Source: Actinomycetota bacterium
GTDB taxonomy: Bacteria > Actinomycetota > Acidimicrobiia > Acidimicrobiales > JAMCPD01
Direction of reading: 5' to 3'
Assembly (NCBI GenBank): GCA_023379935.1
Contig: JAMCPD010000012.1
Coordinates: 1-64,000, forward strand
DNA length: 64,000 nt
In this document: positions 17,621 to 26,620 of the stretch, piece after piece
How the letters are laid out: the number at the start of each line of letters is the position of its first letter
Numbering within the stretch: the stretch's first letter is position 1
Position numbers and translations under genes: made by a program
Notes under the pieces: generated by a model
What the model saw: the letters and a program-made list of their open reading frames with translations, nothing else
Told to the model about the DNA's origin: nothing
Database searches by the model: none

Positions 17621-18627
17621 ACGGTCCACGACTTTTGTGATGTACTGCGGGCGGTGCGGGTTAGCAGCCAGAGAAAGTATGGACCTCCGACAAGAGCAGT
17701 AACAAGCCCCAACGGTATGTTACCAACACCGGGAACGTTTTCCGCCAAGGTATCCGCCAGAACTAAAAATATCGCACCTACCAGAAAGGATAACGGAAGA
17801 AGTCGACGGTGATGCGATCCGACAAACCTGCGAAGGACATGAGGAATTACCAAACCGACGAAACCGACAAGTCCGCTTAGGTATACTGCTCCGGCAGTCA
17901 TTAAGCTGGCAGTTGCCAAAAGTATCAGTCGGGAGCGTTCTACGGATACGCCGACATAATGTGCTTCCTCTTCTCCCAGTAAAAAGGCGTTTAATTCGGG
18001 AATAAACGGAATGGTGATGACTATTCCCGCCGCTACCAACAGTGCAGCCACTCCAAGGCGCCCCCATGTCATACCATGGATTCCACCAAGCTCCCAAGCG
18101 AAAATGGCAGATAAACTGGTCAAATGCCACATCATCAAGAATGCGGAAACAGCGCCCAAGATAATGCTCAGTGCATAACCGGCTAGGATAAGAGTAAATA
18201 TTTCCACGCGACCGCGACCTCGCGCTAAAGCATAAGCAATAAGAATTGCTCCCAAAGCACCGAGAAATGCTCCAGGAGCGATTAGGCCAAGCGCCGGAAA
18301 GAAAACCTGAGCAATGGTAGCTCCCAGCCCAGCGCCCGACGAAGCCCCGATTACATAAGGATCCGCCAAAGGGTTACGCAAGAGTGCCTGCATAATCACC
18401 CCCGCCACAGCTAAAGCGCCGCCGACTACAGATGCCGCTAAAACCCTCGGCAAACGGATATCCAAGATAATGGTAGACGTTACACTGGCTGTAGGGTGAA
18501 AAAGGTTGCCCAGTATAACGTTGAATATGTCGCCAAGAGGGATAAAAGTGGGGCCTCGTATCAGACCAATTGTCAAAGCCGCAAGAAGCCCCACTAAAGC
18601 TACAAAAAATATCCCTTTGTCGTTCAT
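17617..18627 (-). CDS. btuC: Cobalamin ABC transporter, permease protein
   Basis: Polytopic inner-membrane permease of the FecCD family, 336 residues with about nine to ten hydrophobic segments. Family signatures include RLPRVLAASVVGGALAVAG, NPLADPYVIGASSGAGLGA and GLVIPHVLRR, with a C-terminal GNIPLGLVTALVGGPYFLWLL. It translocates B12 in partnership with the binding lipoprotein and the ATPase, which overlaps its 3' end by 4 bases. ATG at 18627; the 71-base gap from btuF contains a 14-bp direct repeat. Confidence 0.9.
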   Translation of the reverse strand: MNDKGIFFVALVGLLAALTIGLIRGPTFIPLGDIFNVILGNLFHPTASVTSTIILDIRLPRVLAASVVGGALAVAGVIMQALLRNPLADPYVIGASSGAGLGATIAQVFFPALGLIAPGAFLGALGAILIAYALARGRGRVEIFTLILAGYALSIILGAVSAFLMMWHLTSLSAIFAWELGGIHGMTWGRLGVAALLVAAGIVITIPFIPELNAFLLGEEEAHYVGVSVERSRLILLATASLMTAGAVYLSGLVGFVGLVIPHVLRRFVGSHHRRLLPLSFLVGAIFLVLADTLAENVPGVGNIPLGLVTALVGGPYFLWLLTRTARSTSQKSWTV

Positions 18628-18649
18628 CGCGAGATATGACGTGTGCCAG

Positions 18650-18682
18650 TCATCTTATATACTCTGTCATCTTATATACGCC
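18650..18682. repeat. Short direct repeat between btuF and btuC
   Basis: GTCATCTTATATAC occurs twice, separated by TCT, giving a 17-bp period. It is one of many short tandem duplications in this window and has no obvious secondary-structure role. Confidence 0.7.
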
Positions 18683-18698
18683 CAAGTTTTCTGCCGTA

Positions 18699-19640
18699 TC
18701 ACCTTACATGTTTTGGATGGAACAGATGAGCAAGTTGTTTAAGCCCCGTTACAACAGCCAATGACGGTTCATTGATATATGACGAATCACTTATCGGATA
18801 AACACGGTTGGTTTTGAACGCCGAAAGACCTAAAAATCCCGGATAACTCTGTTCCTGTTTGATTGATGTGCCTCCCAAGTCCACCAGTATAACCTGGGGA
18901 TTAGCTTTTACCACCTGTTCCGCAGTCACTTGTGGCCATTGCTGGGTTGAAAGCGAAGCACCAATGTTGACACCGCCAGCATCAGAAATAAGTTGGTTTA
19001 TGAATGTGTTGGAACCGGCGGTATAGAGACCTCCAAGGTCGTAAAAAACAGTCGGCTTGGCTTTAACAGTCCGCAGCTCATTTTCAACAGTCTTGATCTG
19101 TACACTCATACGTTGTATTAAAGCATTGGCTCTGCTTTGAGTGCCGGTTAGTTTACCTACCGTAGCGATATCGTGATAAATGCCGTTTATTGTGGTTGGA
19201 TTCATTGTAACCACGGGTATGTTGAACTGCTTCAAACTGGGAATCTGAGTACCCTCATATGAGAGAACTAAATCAGGATGAACAGCAATTATCGGTTCAA
19301 TGCTCATGGCGGGATAAGATGACCCGAGATCTTTTATGCCGTTAAGTTCAGCCTTCCAGGGAGAAGGGACGTATTGAAAAGTCTCCTTGTCAACTCCGAC
19401 TATATCATGCTTTAGGCCAAGAGAGAGGAGTATCTCGGCATTGGACGGTAAGATTGAAACAATGCGTGTGGCGGCATGAGCCAAAGTTATCTCAGTACCC
19501 ATATCATCGGTGATACTTATTTTACCTTGCTTGTTCGAATAGGCTGATTGGGTAGTGCACCCCGCCAAGCCCACGACAAACACTGCAACAACTGCAATAC
19601 CCGACAGAAGCTTGCTGAATAGTTTAGTAAATAATTTCAT
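18699..19640 (-). CDS. btuF: Cobalamin-binding lipoprotein of an ABC importer
   Basis: Substrate-binding protein of the TroA/BtuF superfamily, 313 residues. A signal peptide with basic start MKLFTKLFSK and hydrophobic core ends in the lipobox LAGC, giving a lipidated Cys28. Mature features include TRIVSILPSNAEILLSLGL and the second-lobe segment HPDLVLSYEGT. It delivers B12 to the permease encoded next. ATG at 19640 is preceded by AAAGGAA at usable spacing; this site can be hidden in the hairpin at 19650-19703. The assignment to B12 rests mainly on the riboswitch. Confidence 0.88.
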   Translation of the reverse strand: MKLFTKLFSKLLSGIAVVAVFVVGLAGCTTQSAYSNKQGKISITDDMGTEITLAHAATRIVSILPSNAEILLSLGLKHDIVGVDKETFQYVPSPWKAELNGIKDLGSSYPAMSIEPIIAVHPDLVLSYEGTQIPSLKQFNIPVVTMNPTTINGIYHDIATVGKLTGTQSRANALIQRMSVQIKTVENELRTVKAKPTVFYDLGGLYTAGSNTFINQLISDAGGVNIGASLSTQQWPQVTAEQVVKANPQVILVDLGGTSIKQEQSYPGFLGLSAFKTNRVYPISDSSYINEPSLAVVTGLKQLAHLFHPKHVR

Positions 19641-19649
19641 TTCTTATAA

Positions 19650-19703
19650 TTTCCTTTCCGCTAATTTTTCTTATTCCATTTTCTAATCCCAGCGGGAAGG
19701 AAA
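19650..19703 (-). promoter_or_regulatory. Hairpin that can sequester the btuF ribosome binding site
   Basis: On the minus strand TTTCCTTCCCGC (19692-19703) can pair with GCGGAAAGGAAA (19650-19661) with a single mismatch. The second arm contains the btuF Shine-Dalgarno. Upstream, CGGTAG at 19705-19710 is complementary to CTACCG at the 3' edge of the aptamer core (about 19761-19766), offering a competing pairing. This fits a translational expression platform. Confidence 0.6.
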
Positions 19704-19749
19704 CTACCGGTATGTACCAGATAACACCCGTCAACCCGCGGGGCCTAAT

Positions 19750-19902
19750 CCGAACTCAAAACGGTAGGTCTCCTGGCTTACAGATCAATAGCGTATTGGC
19801 AAACCTTCCGATCACTCGTGGTTGTGCCTGCTTACCTGTTTACAGTGGCGGGTACCGCTCAGGTTTTTCACCTGATTCCCTGTTATACACCATTTAATTC
19901 GG
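19750..19902 (-). ncRNA. Cobalamin riboswitch
   Basis: Minus-strand aptamer with the conserved B12-box features: AGGGAATCAGGTGAAAAACC, then the signature GCCACTGT, and GCCAGGAGACC near the 3' end. An outer stem forms between CCGAATTAAA (19893-19902) and TTTGAGTTCGG (19750-19760). It starts about 63 bases after the rseP stop and precedes btuF by about 110 bases, so it is expected to repress the btuFCD messenger when adenosylcobalamin or a related cobalamin is abundant. Confidence 0.92.
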
Positions 19903-19965
19903 TAATTTTTATTTCAACCGATAAGTATATGCTCCGGAAACGATTCCGCGCAAATCGATATCGTA

Positions 19966-21147
19966 TCAGTGGAAAGGGTTGGCCAGCGGATAACGTATGT
20001 CCAGATACAAAACGCTCAAACCCAATATAATCAAAATACTAAGCAGGGTATAGGCCAGGGGCAGCAGCTTGTTAACATCCGCATGGTAAGATTTACCGGC
20101 ACGTGACCTTATCCTTTCATATACGGCTATCACAACATGCCCGCCGTCCAATGGGAGCATGGGAAACATGTTTATGAGCCCCACAAAAACATTGATAAGT
20201 ATCAGCACGAACAGTAGATTGGCCATACCGGATTTTGCCGCTTGTGTGGCAAGATTTACTGCACCGTAGATAGACATGAGACGAGGGGTATCGCTAGCAG
20301 CGGCTTTTGTTGCTGCATGGCTGGATGATAACTCGCTCCACAACGTTTCAATGCTGTGAGGGGAGAAAACTGTCCCGATACCGCCAACAGTGGATGCGGT
20401 AATACTTCCCAACTGCTCAAATGCCCCGGGCACAGCAACAAACGGATTCTTTCGTTGTTGCTCCAGAGTAAGCACTATGCCCAAAGCACCTTTTCCACCG
20501 CTTGAGCCTTGTGCAAGTGGACGTCCGTTTACGATAATGTCTTGGGCGGCAATAGGGGTCACCGACCTGTTTTCCAACCTCCCATCGTTGGTAATTACCT
20601 GTATTGAAAGCCGCTTGCCTCTATGTGAACCTATCAAATAAGCCAGTTGATCAGAACCGGTAATCTTGTGACCATCTATAGAGTAAAAGACATCACCCAC
20701 CTTCAGGCCTCCGGCTTTAGCGGGATTTGAGGTCCGTGAGCTAACCCGCAAGAAGCCAGCCAGCTCCACATGAGCGGGATTGGGTAAGCCGACAAATACA
20801 GCCAATACCCACAACATGATAAGTGCCAACAGAAAATGGACAACAGATCCAGCAACGGCTACCGACAAGCGTTTTGGAAAAGACTGTTGCCTGTATGAAC
20901 GCGCTTCGTCTTTCTCGTCCACCTCCTCCACATTGGACATGCCTATGATCTTGACATATCCTCCCGCAGGAATGGCCTTTATGCCGTATGTTGTTTCTCC
21001 CCGTTTGAATGACCACAAACGTGGTCCAAAACCAAAGAAAAACTCGGTAACCTTCATACCGGAACGCTTTGCCATAACAAAATGTCCGAACTCATGAAGG
21101 ATAACCATGAGAACTATCGCAGCTATAACTATCAACAAATCAAACAT
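19966..21147 (-). CDS. rseP: Site-2 type zinc metalloprotease RseP/Rip1 (M50)
   Basis: Intramembrane protease that cleaves anti-sigma factors or other membrane substrates. The zinc motif HEFGH is at residues 18-22 in the first membrane segment, and the third ligand is in PLDGGH near the C-terminus. A PDZ domain (about residues 130-205) lies between membrane segments. Length of 393 residues and the dxr-rseP order are typical of actinobacteria. The gene starts three bases after the dxr stop. The local target cannot be told from sequence. Confidence 0.93.
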   Translation of the reverse strand: MFDLLIVIAAIVLMVILHEFGHFVMAKRSGMKVTEFFFGFGPRLWSFKRGETTYGIKAIPAGGYVKIIGMSNVEEVDEKDEARSYRQQSFPKRLSVAVAGSVVHFLLALIMLWVLAVFVGLPNPAHVELAGFLRVSSRTSNPAKAGGLKVGDVFYSIDGHKITGSDQLAYLIGSHRGKRLSIQVITNDGRLENRSVTPIAAQDIIVNGRPLAQGSSGGKGALGIVLTLEQQRKNPFVAVPGAFEQLGSITASTVGGIGTVFSPHSIETLWSELSSSHAATKAAASDTPRLMSIYGAVNLATQAAKSGMANLLFVLILINVFVGLINMFPMLPLDGGHVVIAVYERIRSRAGKSYHADVNKLLPLAYTLLSILIILGLSVLYLDIRYPLANPFH

Positions 21148-21150
21148 ACG

Positions 21151-22302
21151 TCACAACTGCATTATAATCTTTTTTGCTGTAAATCTGGCCTCACGATCTG
21201 CTTCCAGCACTGCTTCAAAGGTATCCAGCTTTAACGGATGATGATGTTCGAGTGTTTCTGCTACAACTTCAGATATCTTAAGCCAAGGAATCTCACCGCC
21301 AATAAAGGCCTCTACGGCTACTTCATTGGCAGCATTAAGTGCACAAGGTGCAGACCCTCCTTGTTTCCCGGCTGAATACGCCAATTGAAGACATTTGAAC
21401 CGTTTTGTGTCGGGAGGATAAAAGTTTAGGCCAAGGGGCTTTGTCCAATCAATAACACCAAAAGCGTGAGGAAGCCGCTTGGGATATCCAAGCCCATATC
21501 CTATGCAAAGGCGCATATCGGGTTTGGAGAGTTGCGCCATCACGGCTCCATCGGCAAACTCCACCATGGAGTGGACTAGCGACTCTGGGTGAACAATGAC
21601 CTCAATATTGCCGTAATCAACTCCAAAAAGTTCATAAGCTTCTATCACCTCTAAGCCCTTGTTCATCAATGTAGAGGAGTCAACGGTCACTTTAGCACCC
21701 ATTCGCCAAGTAGGATGGTCTAAAGCGTTTTCCACAGTGACATTTTTGAGTTCATTAAAGGTATACTCCCTGAAAGGACCTCCACTGGCGGTAAGAAGTA
21801 GTTTTTTGACCTCTTCTATACCAAAAGAAGCCCTCAAACATTGATGAAGAGCGCAGTGTTCGGAGTCCACGGGGATTATTTCAGCTCCAGGAGTTTTACG
21901 AGCTTTTCGAACAACCGGCGCACCGGCTATCAAGGACTCTTTATTAGCCAAAGCCAAACGTTTACCTGATTGAAGGGCACTTATGGTTACACCCAGCCCG
22001 GCAAACCCCACAACGGCGTTAAGCACTATGTCTGCCATAGTTGCAGCCTCTATCAGACCCTGCGCCCCAGTCAAAACAGTTATATCGGCATCGCCAATAT
22101 AGGAGGTAAATTGGCTAACTTTGGTCTCATCGGACACGACCACCACTTCAGGTCTCAACACCTCTACCTGCTCCAGCAGTGTTTCAAATGACTTGTGCCC
22201 GGAGATAGCCATTACTTTGAACTTATCTGGATTGGCTTTTATGACATCAACCGCTTGGGTGCCTATGGAACCGGTAGAACCAAGTATACTAACTGTTTTC
22301 AT
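21151..22302 (-). CDS. dxr: 1-deoxy-D-xylulose 5-phosphate reductoisomerase
   Basis: First committed enzyme of the MEP isoprenoid pathway, NADPH- and metal-dependent. The NADPH-binding GSTGSIGTQAVDVI is at the N-terminus. The metal/substrate region has DSEHCALHQCLR (usually DSEHSAIFQ), then LTASGGPFR and HPTWRMGAKVTVDSSTLMNK. Length of 383 residues is normal. Together with ispG downstream it gives two MEP-pathway enzymes in one directional block, separated here by rseP and the btu genes. Confidence 0.96.
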   Translation of the reverse strand: MKTVSILGSTGSIGTQAVDVIKANPDKFKVMAISGHKSFETLLEQVEVLRPEVVVVSDETKVSQFTSYIGDADITVLTGAQGLIEAATMADIVLNAVVGFAGLGVTISALQSGKRLALANKESLIAGAPVVRKARKTPGAEIIPVDSEHCALHQCLRASFGIEEVKKLLLTASGGPFREYTFNELKNVTVENALDHPTWRMGAKVTVDSSTLMNKGLEVIEAYELFGVDYGNIEVIVHPESLVHSMVEFADGAVMAQLSKPDMRLCIGYGLGYPKRLPHAFGVIDWTKPLGLNFYPPDTKRFKCLQLAYSAGKQGGSAPCALNAANEVAVEAFIGGEIPWLKISEVVAETLEHHHPLKLDTFEAVLEADREARFTAKKIIMQL

Positions 22303-22368
22303 AGAATCGCTCGGATAATACCGCCAGAAGCGGCAGAAGTGGAAAGGTCTCTGGCACCACAGACTGTT

Positions 22369-23649
22369 TCAGCCCATCTTTAATAAGCGCGCCAGATAAT
22401 AAGTGGCAGGCAGTACAAACAACAAAGCATCCACTCTATCCAAGATACCACCATGTCCCGGCATAATGGACCCCATGTCCTTAAGATGCAGGTCACGCTT
22501 TACCAGCGATTCACAAAGATCCCCCAACGGGGCCAAAACAGCGGCCACAACCCCAAGAAGCAATGCTCTAGAGAGCGTCCAAGGGGAGACTTGGGAGACA
22601 ACCGCTGCACATATGACAATACTGGAAATCATCCCACCCAATAAACCTTCCCAGGTCTTACCCGGGCTGACATTAGGAGCAAGAGGTGATTTAAACAACA
22701 GTTTGCCCAACATGCTACCCGATACATATGCACCAACATCATAAGCAATAACACCAAGCACGGCACCAAAAACTATCGCCACGCCGCGGGAACCAGGAAA
22801 CATCGCAGGATTTAACAACAGCCCGGCAAATGAGCCGAGCACCCCTATCCATACATAAACAAAAAAGGTAACCGATACGTTGGCAACTATCCGTTTTGTC
22901 TTACTGATTGACAAATACCACAAAAGCATGAAAATAATGAATGCACCGACAACAGCCACCACCGCAGTTTCACCTTTGTAAAAAGCCGCAAGAACAGTAA
23001 AGACTACGGCAAGCAAGCCAAGCAAGGTCGCAGGTCTGTACCCTGCCTCCCTCATAGATGCATACGTTTCCGCCGCTCCAAGGAGCACGACAACCAAACA
23101 AAATAACATGGTAGCCAAAGGCCCCAGCCAAAACACAATAAGGGCAAGGATGCCAAAGGCAAAACCGCTAACGATGGCAACAACGGGATTTTTAGACTTT
23201 TTTGTCCGCCTGGGATACTTTTCCCGATGTGGGTTGCCCCTGCTAGTCTGATTGGACTTCTTACTTCGTATATCCTGCTTATGATGATCTGCTTCTTCAC
23301 CTGTTGCCTTCTCCCCGACCAACTCCTCTCCCGGTCTGATCCCCTCCGGTCTGATCCCCTCCGGTCTGATCTCCTCCGGCGTGGCCTTATCCAGGAACTC
23401 TTCTGATCCCTGTGGCTCAATGATAGGGTCTAGATCATCCCAGTCATTTGCCACCTCTTTCCACCCGGTCTCGGTACCGCTTGAGACAACGGTTTCCATG
23501 AACTCACCTATCGTAAGGTCAGACTCTCCAAAAGACTCGATCAAGATAGCGGGAACTTGTCCCGTAGGCGGGTCGGTCCAATGCGGTAGCATAGAATCGG
23601 GTTCTGGTTGATCCCGGCGGATATCCTCCGCCTGATCATCTTGATTCAT
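22369..23649 (-). CDS. cdsA: Phosphatidate cytidylyltransferase with a long cytosolic N-terminal extension
   Basis: Integral membrane enzyme making CDP-diacylglycerol from phosphatidic acid and CTP. The C-terminal half has about eight hydrophobic segments. The family signature is split between SPGKTWEG and GDLCESLVKRDLHLKDMGS...HGGILDRVDAL. The first 150 residues are hydrophilic and acidic, then strongly basic (KKSNQTSRGNPHREKYPRR), and contain a 15-bp tandem repeat encoding GIRPE two to three times at about 23333-23376. Such extensions are seen in some actinobacterial CdsA proteins. ATG at 23649. 426 residues against a usual 260-300. Confidence 0.93.
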   Translation of the reverse strand: MNQDDQAEDIRRDQPEPDSMLPHWTDPPTGQVPAILIESFGESDLTIGEFMETVVSSGTETGWKEVANDWDDLDPIIEPQGSEEFLDKATPEEIRPEGIRPEGIRPGEELVGEKATGEEADHHKQDIRSKKSNQTSRGNPHREKYPRRTKKSKNPVVAIVSGFAFGILALIVFWLGPLATMLFCLVVVLLGAAETYASMREAGYRPATLLGLLAVVFTVLAAFYKGETAVVAVVGAFIIFMLLWYLSISKTKRIVANVSVTFFVYVWIGVLGSFAGLLLNPAMFPGSRGVAIVFGAVLGVIAYDVGAYVSGSMLGKLLFKSPLAPNVSPGKTWEGLLGGMISSIVICAAVVSQVSPWTLSRALLLGVVAAVLAPLGDLCESLVKRDLHLKDMGSIMPGHGGILDRVDALLFVLPATYYLARLLKMG

Positions 23650-23697
23650 CTGCTTGCTCCGATTATTCTGTTCTTCTTCGATAATACCAGTCCCCCT

Positions 23698-24276
23698 TTA
23701 AACTTCCAGTAGCTCTTGTTCCTTGTGATGTAAGAGAGCATCTACCGTCATAACCTGCTCGTGAGTTATCTTATCCAGTTCTTTTTCAGTCCTCTCAAGT
23801 TCATCAGATGATATTTCCCCATCTTTTTTTAGTGTTTCCAAGTTATGACGGACACCACGGCGCAAATTCCTAATTCCCACCTTACTCTCTTCGGCTTTAT
23901 GTTTAACCAGTTTAACAAACTCCTTACGGCGTTCTTCAGTCAAAGGGGCAAAAACAACTCTTATAACATTCCCGTTGACATTAGGGGTAACACCCAGGTT
24001 GGAAGCAAGGATAGCTTTTTCAATCGCCTTTACGGCATCTTTGTCGTAGGGAGTAACAACCAGCATTGATGCTTCTGGTATGCTGAGGGAAGCAAGCGTA
24101 CGAAGTGGGACAGAGTTCCCATAGTATTCAACCATAATCCCCTCAAAGAGGGCAGTTGATGCTCTGGATGTGCGTATGGCGGCAAATTCAGTCTTGAGAT
24201 GGGCAACAACGGCAACCATTTTCTTATGTATTTGTTCTACAACTTCATCAATTGAAAAGGTGTCCATATCCGTCAC
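23698..24276 (-). CDS. frr: Ribosome recycling factor
   Basis: Splits post-termination ribosomes together with EF-G. The helical domain motif RTSRASTALFEGIMVEYYG and the segment EERRKEFVKLVKHKAEESKVGIRN (given here as family landmarks) are clear. The start is GTG at 24276, overlapping the pyrH stop as GTGA. ATG at 24267 is an in-frame alternative. With the GTG start it has 192 residues, slightly above the usual 185. Confidence 0.95.
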   Translation of the reverse strand: MTDMDTFSIDEVVEQIHKKMVAVVAHLKTEFAAIRTSRASTALFEGIMVEYYGNSVPLRTLASLSIPEASMLVVTPYDKDAVKAIEKAILASNLGVTPNVNGNVIRVVFAPLTEERRKEFVKLVKHKAEESKVGIRNLRRGVRHNLETLKKDGEISSDELERTEKELDKITHEQVMTVDALLHHKEQELLEV

Positions 24277-25001
24277 TTGACAAGGGTACCAATCTCTTGA
24301 CCGGAAAGTACACGTAAAATATTGCCCGGTTCTTTTACATTGAATACCACAACAGGCAGTTTATTGTCTTTGCAAAAAGTTACGGCGGTCATATCCATAA
24401 CCCTTAAATCTTTGGAAACCACATCCATAAAATTTATCGCATCGAACTTAACCGCCTCTTCATGGTTCCTGGGATCCATATCATAAACTCCGTCAACACC
24501 TGAATGTGTTCCTTTCAACAGTGCCTCCGCTTCTATCTCTGCAGCCCTGAGGGCAGCTGAGGTGTCGGTAGTAAAGTACGGCCTCCCCATACCGGCTGCA
24601 AAAATCACAACCCTTCCCTTCTCGAGATGCCGTATGGCTCGCCTCCTTATATAAGGTTCGGCCACCTCTGCCATCTGTATGGCGGAAAGTACTCTGGTTG
24701 CCTGTCCCTTGCGCTCTATCGCATCTTGCAGAGCAAGTGCATTGATCACAGTGGCTAACATCCCCATGGCATCAGATGTAGCCCTTTCGACCTTACTACC
24801 CGCTACGGAAGTACCTCTCCATATATTACCGCCGCCTATCATAACAGCCGGTTCAACATCCAACTCCGAGCGTACTCGACATATCTCATCAGCTATACGC
24901 TCTACCTCGGCAGCATCTATTGCCTGATGGGAAGCAGATCCCCCTAAAGCCTCCCCAGACATCTTTAGCACTACCCGTTTCCACCTTGTCCTATTAGACA
25001 T
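24273..25001 (-). CDS. pyrH: Uridylate kinase
   Basis: Converts UMP to UDP; bacterial hexameric amino-acid-kinase fold. Landmarks are LKMSGEALGG at the N-terminus, VMIGGGNIWRG for phosphate binding, and GRPYFTTDTSAALRAAEIEA for UMP/ATP contacts. Length of 242 residues is normal. It overlaps the end of tsf by 8 bases and frr by 4, giving the conserved rpsB-tsf-pyrH-frr coupling. Confidence 0.96.
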   Translation of the reverse strand: MSNRTRWKRVVLKMSGEALGGSASHQAIDAAEVERIADEICRVRSELDVEPAVMIGGGNIWRGTSVAGSKVERATSDAMGMLATVINALALQDAIERKGQATRVLSAIQMAEVAEPYIRRRAIRHLEKGRVVIFAAGMGRPYFTTDTSAALRAAEIEAEALLKGTHSGVDGVYDMDPRNHEEAVKFDAINFMDVVSKDLRVMDMTAVTFCKDNKLPVVVFNVKEPGNILRVLSGQEIGTLVK

Positions 25002-25842
25002 TCACCTCTACCTGTGCAAAACGAAGTACCTTTGCTTGTCCCAACAACTGCTGAATGGTCTGTTTCTCGTCTTTAACCCAAGGTTGGGCAAGTAAACACT
25101 TCTCTTTATACCAATCTTTGATGCGGCCATCCGTGACTTTTTCCAATACCGCGGGAGGCTTTCCCTCACGACGGCTTATTTCCTCAAAAGTCTTACGTTC
25201 AGCATCTAAAATCTCTTGCGGAACCTCTTCTGTTGAAATATATTCCGGTCTTGCAAAAGCAATATGAACTGCCAGATCGTGAGCCAACTCTGCTGTTCTT
25301 GTTCGATCTTCGCCCTGGACTTCAACAAGCACACCATTGATGCCCCTGCCGGTTTGTATATGCAAATAAGTACCCAGTTCATTCTCCGGCGGTACATCAA
25401 ACCTAACCACCCTGCCTACTGAGATATTTTCTTTAACAGCAAGCTGTAACTCTTGTATCTCAGCCTCATACTTTGATAACACTTCAGTTCCGCCAAGCAG
25501 TACGTCACCTGCCATCTTTGTAGACAAAAGTACAAACTGATCTGACTTTGCTACAAAATCCGTATCACATTTCAGTTCCAGTAAAACAGCAACCTTTGCC
25601 CCGTCGATGGCGGAATCACCGGCGACATTGGTCGGGTTTTTTATAGTATCCGCCAAAGCCACAACACCTTGTCCTCCCTCTTTAGCCTGTAACTTCATGT
25701 TGGACAGGCCGTTTACCCTTAACCACTGGCGGGCTTTTTCAATATCTCCATTTGACGCATTCAAAGCTTTACGTACATCCAATATCCCCGCCCCCGTGAT
25801 CTTACGCAAGGCCTGTATGTCCTGCACGCTTACTGCACCCAT
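24994..25842 (-). CDS. tsf: Elongation factor Ts
   Basis: Guanine nucleotide exchange factor for EF-Tu. The N-terminal UBA-like domain ends in the signature TGAGILDVRKAL, and the core contains ELKCDTDFVAKSDQF, the EF-Tu-contacting TDFV motif. A coiled-coil region and C-terminal module follow. 282 residues. It overlaps rpsB by 13 bases and pyrH by 8. Confidence 0.96.
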   Translation of the reverse strand: MGAVSVQDIQALRKITGAGILDVRKALNASNGDIEKARQWLRVNGLSNMKLQAKEGGQGVVALADTIKNPTNVAGDSAIDGAKVAVLLELKCDTDFVAKSDQFVLLSTKMAGDVLLGGTEVLSKYEAEIQELQLAVKENISVGRVVRFDVPPENELGTYLHIQTGRGINGVLVEVQGEDRTRTAELAHDLAVHIAFARPEYISTEEVPQEILDAERKTFEEISRREGKPPAVLEKVTDGRIKDWYKEKCLLAQPWVKDEKQTIQQLLGQAKVLRFAQVEVNV

Positions 25843-26591
25843 TGTCCACCGCCCACACCGCTTAAACCGTTGGCGCCTCCTCCGACACCAGCCAAATTAG
25901 TGCCTGCGCCTAATGCTTTGCCTGCCAAAACGGCATCGGCAATCACTCGCGATATCAATACCCCCGCTCTCATGGCATCATCATTCCCGGGTATGACATA
26001 ACGTATGAAATCAGGATCGCAGTTGGTATCAACAAGCGCTATCACAGGCAGTTCCAGTTTTTTTGCCTCAGCTATCGCTATTGCCTCTTTTTTGGTATCT
26101 ATCACGAATATCGCATCAGGCGGGCGCTCCATAGTCCGGATACCATCCAAAATTAGCTTTAACTTACTCAGCTCACGCTCATGGTACAACGCCTCTTTCT
26201 TAGGCATCGCATCAAAATCACCTGAAACCTTCATCTGTTCCAGTTCAAGCATTCGTTGTACCCGCGAATGTATAGTAGGGAAATTAGTCAACATTCCGCC
26301 AAGCCACCTCTTGTTAACATATGGCATACCACAGCGGTTTGCACTCAATGCTACAGGAGTGGCAACCTGCTTCTTGGTGGCGACAAAAAGGATTGTACCC
26401 CCTCGTTGCGCCAGGTCTCTCACAAAAAGATACGCAACTTGAAGACAATCCAGTGTCTTTTGCAAATCTATAACGTAACTACCGTTACGTTCTCCCAAAA
26501 TATAAGGGCTCATCTTCGGGTTCCACCGTCGCGTTTGATGCCCAAAATGTACACCTGCATCCAACAGCTGCCTTGTAGTCACTACAGCCAA
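25830..26591 (-). CDS. rpsB: 30S ribosomal protein S2
   Basis: Head-region protein needed for S1 binding. Signatures are GVHFGHQTRRWNPKM, NKRWLGGMLTNF and LPVIALVDTNCDPD. The C-terminal 30 residues are Gly-rich (AGVGGGANGLSGVGGG) and longer than the core requires. The start is TTG at 26591; AAAGGAGTG is at good spacing upstream and is tandemly duplicated 11 bases further upstream. 253 residues. Confidence 0.96.
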   Translation of the reverse strand: MAVVTTRQLLDAGVHFGHQTRRWNPKMSPYILGERNGSYVIDLQKTLDCLQVAYLFVRDLAQRGGTILFVATKKQVATPVALSANRCGMPYVNKRWLGGMLTNFPTIHSRVQRMLELEQMKVSGDFDAMPKKEALYHERELSKLKLILDGIRTMERPPDAIFVIDTKKEAIAIAEAKKLELPVIALVDTNCDPDFIRYVIPGNDDAMRAGVLISRVIADAVLAGKALGAGTNLAGVGGGANGLSGVGGGQWVQ

Positions 26592-26597
26592 GTTTCA

Positions 26598-26620
26598 CAC
26601 TCCTTTAACACTCCTTTAAC
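26598..26620 (-). promoter_or_regulatory. Tandemly duplicated Shine-Dalgarno before rpsB
   Basis: On the minus strand TTAAAGGAGTG is repeated with an 11-bp period. The proximal copy places AGGAG about eight bases before the TTG start; the distal copy is too far for direct use but could hold a standby ribosome. Confidence 0.6.

Noticed and set aside
16838-19640. ABC transporter called as iron-siderophore uptake
   Set aside because: The protein families alone would allow it, but the cobalamin riboswitch directly upstream makes B12 the better assignment.
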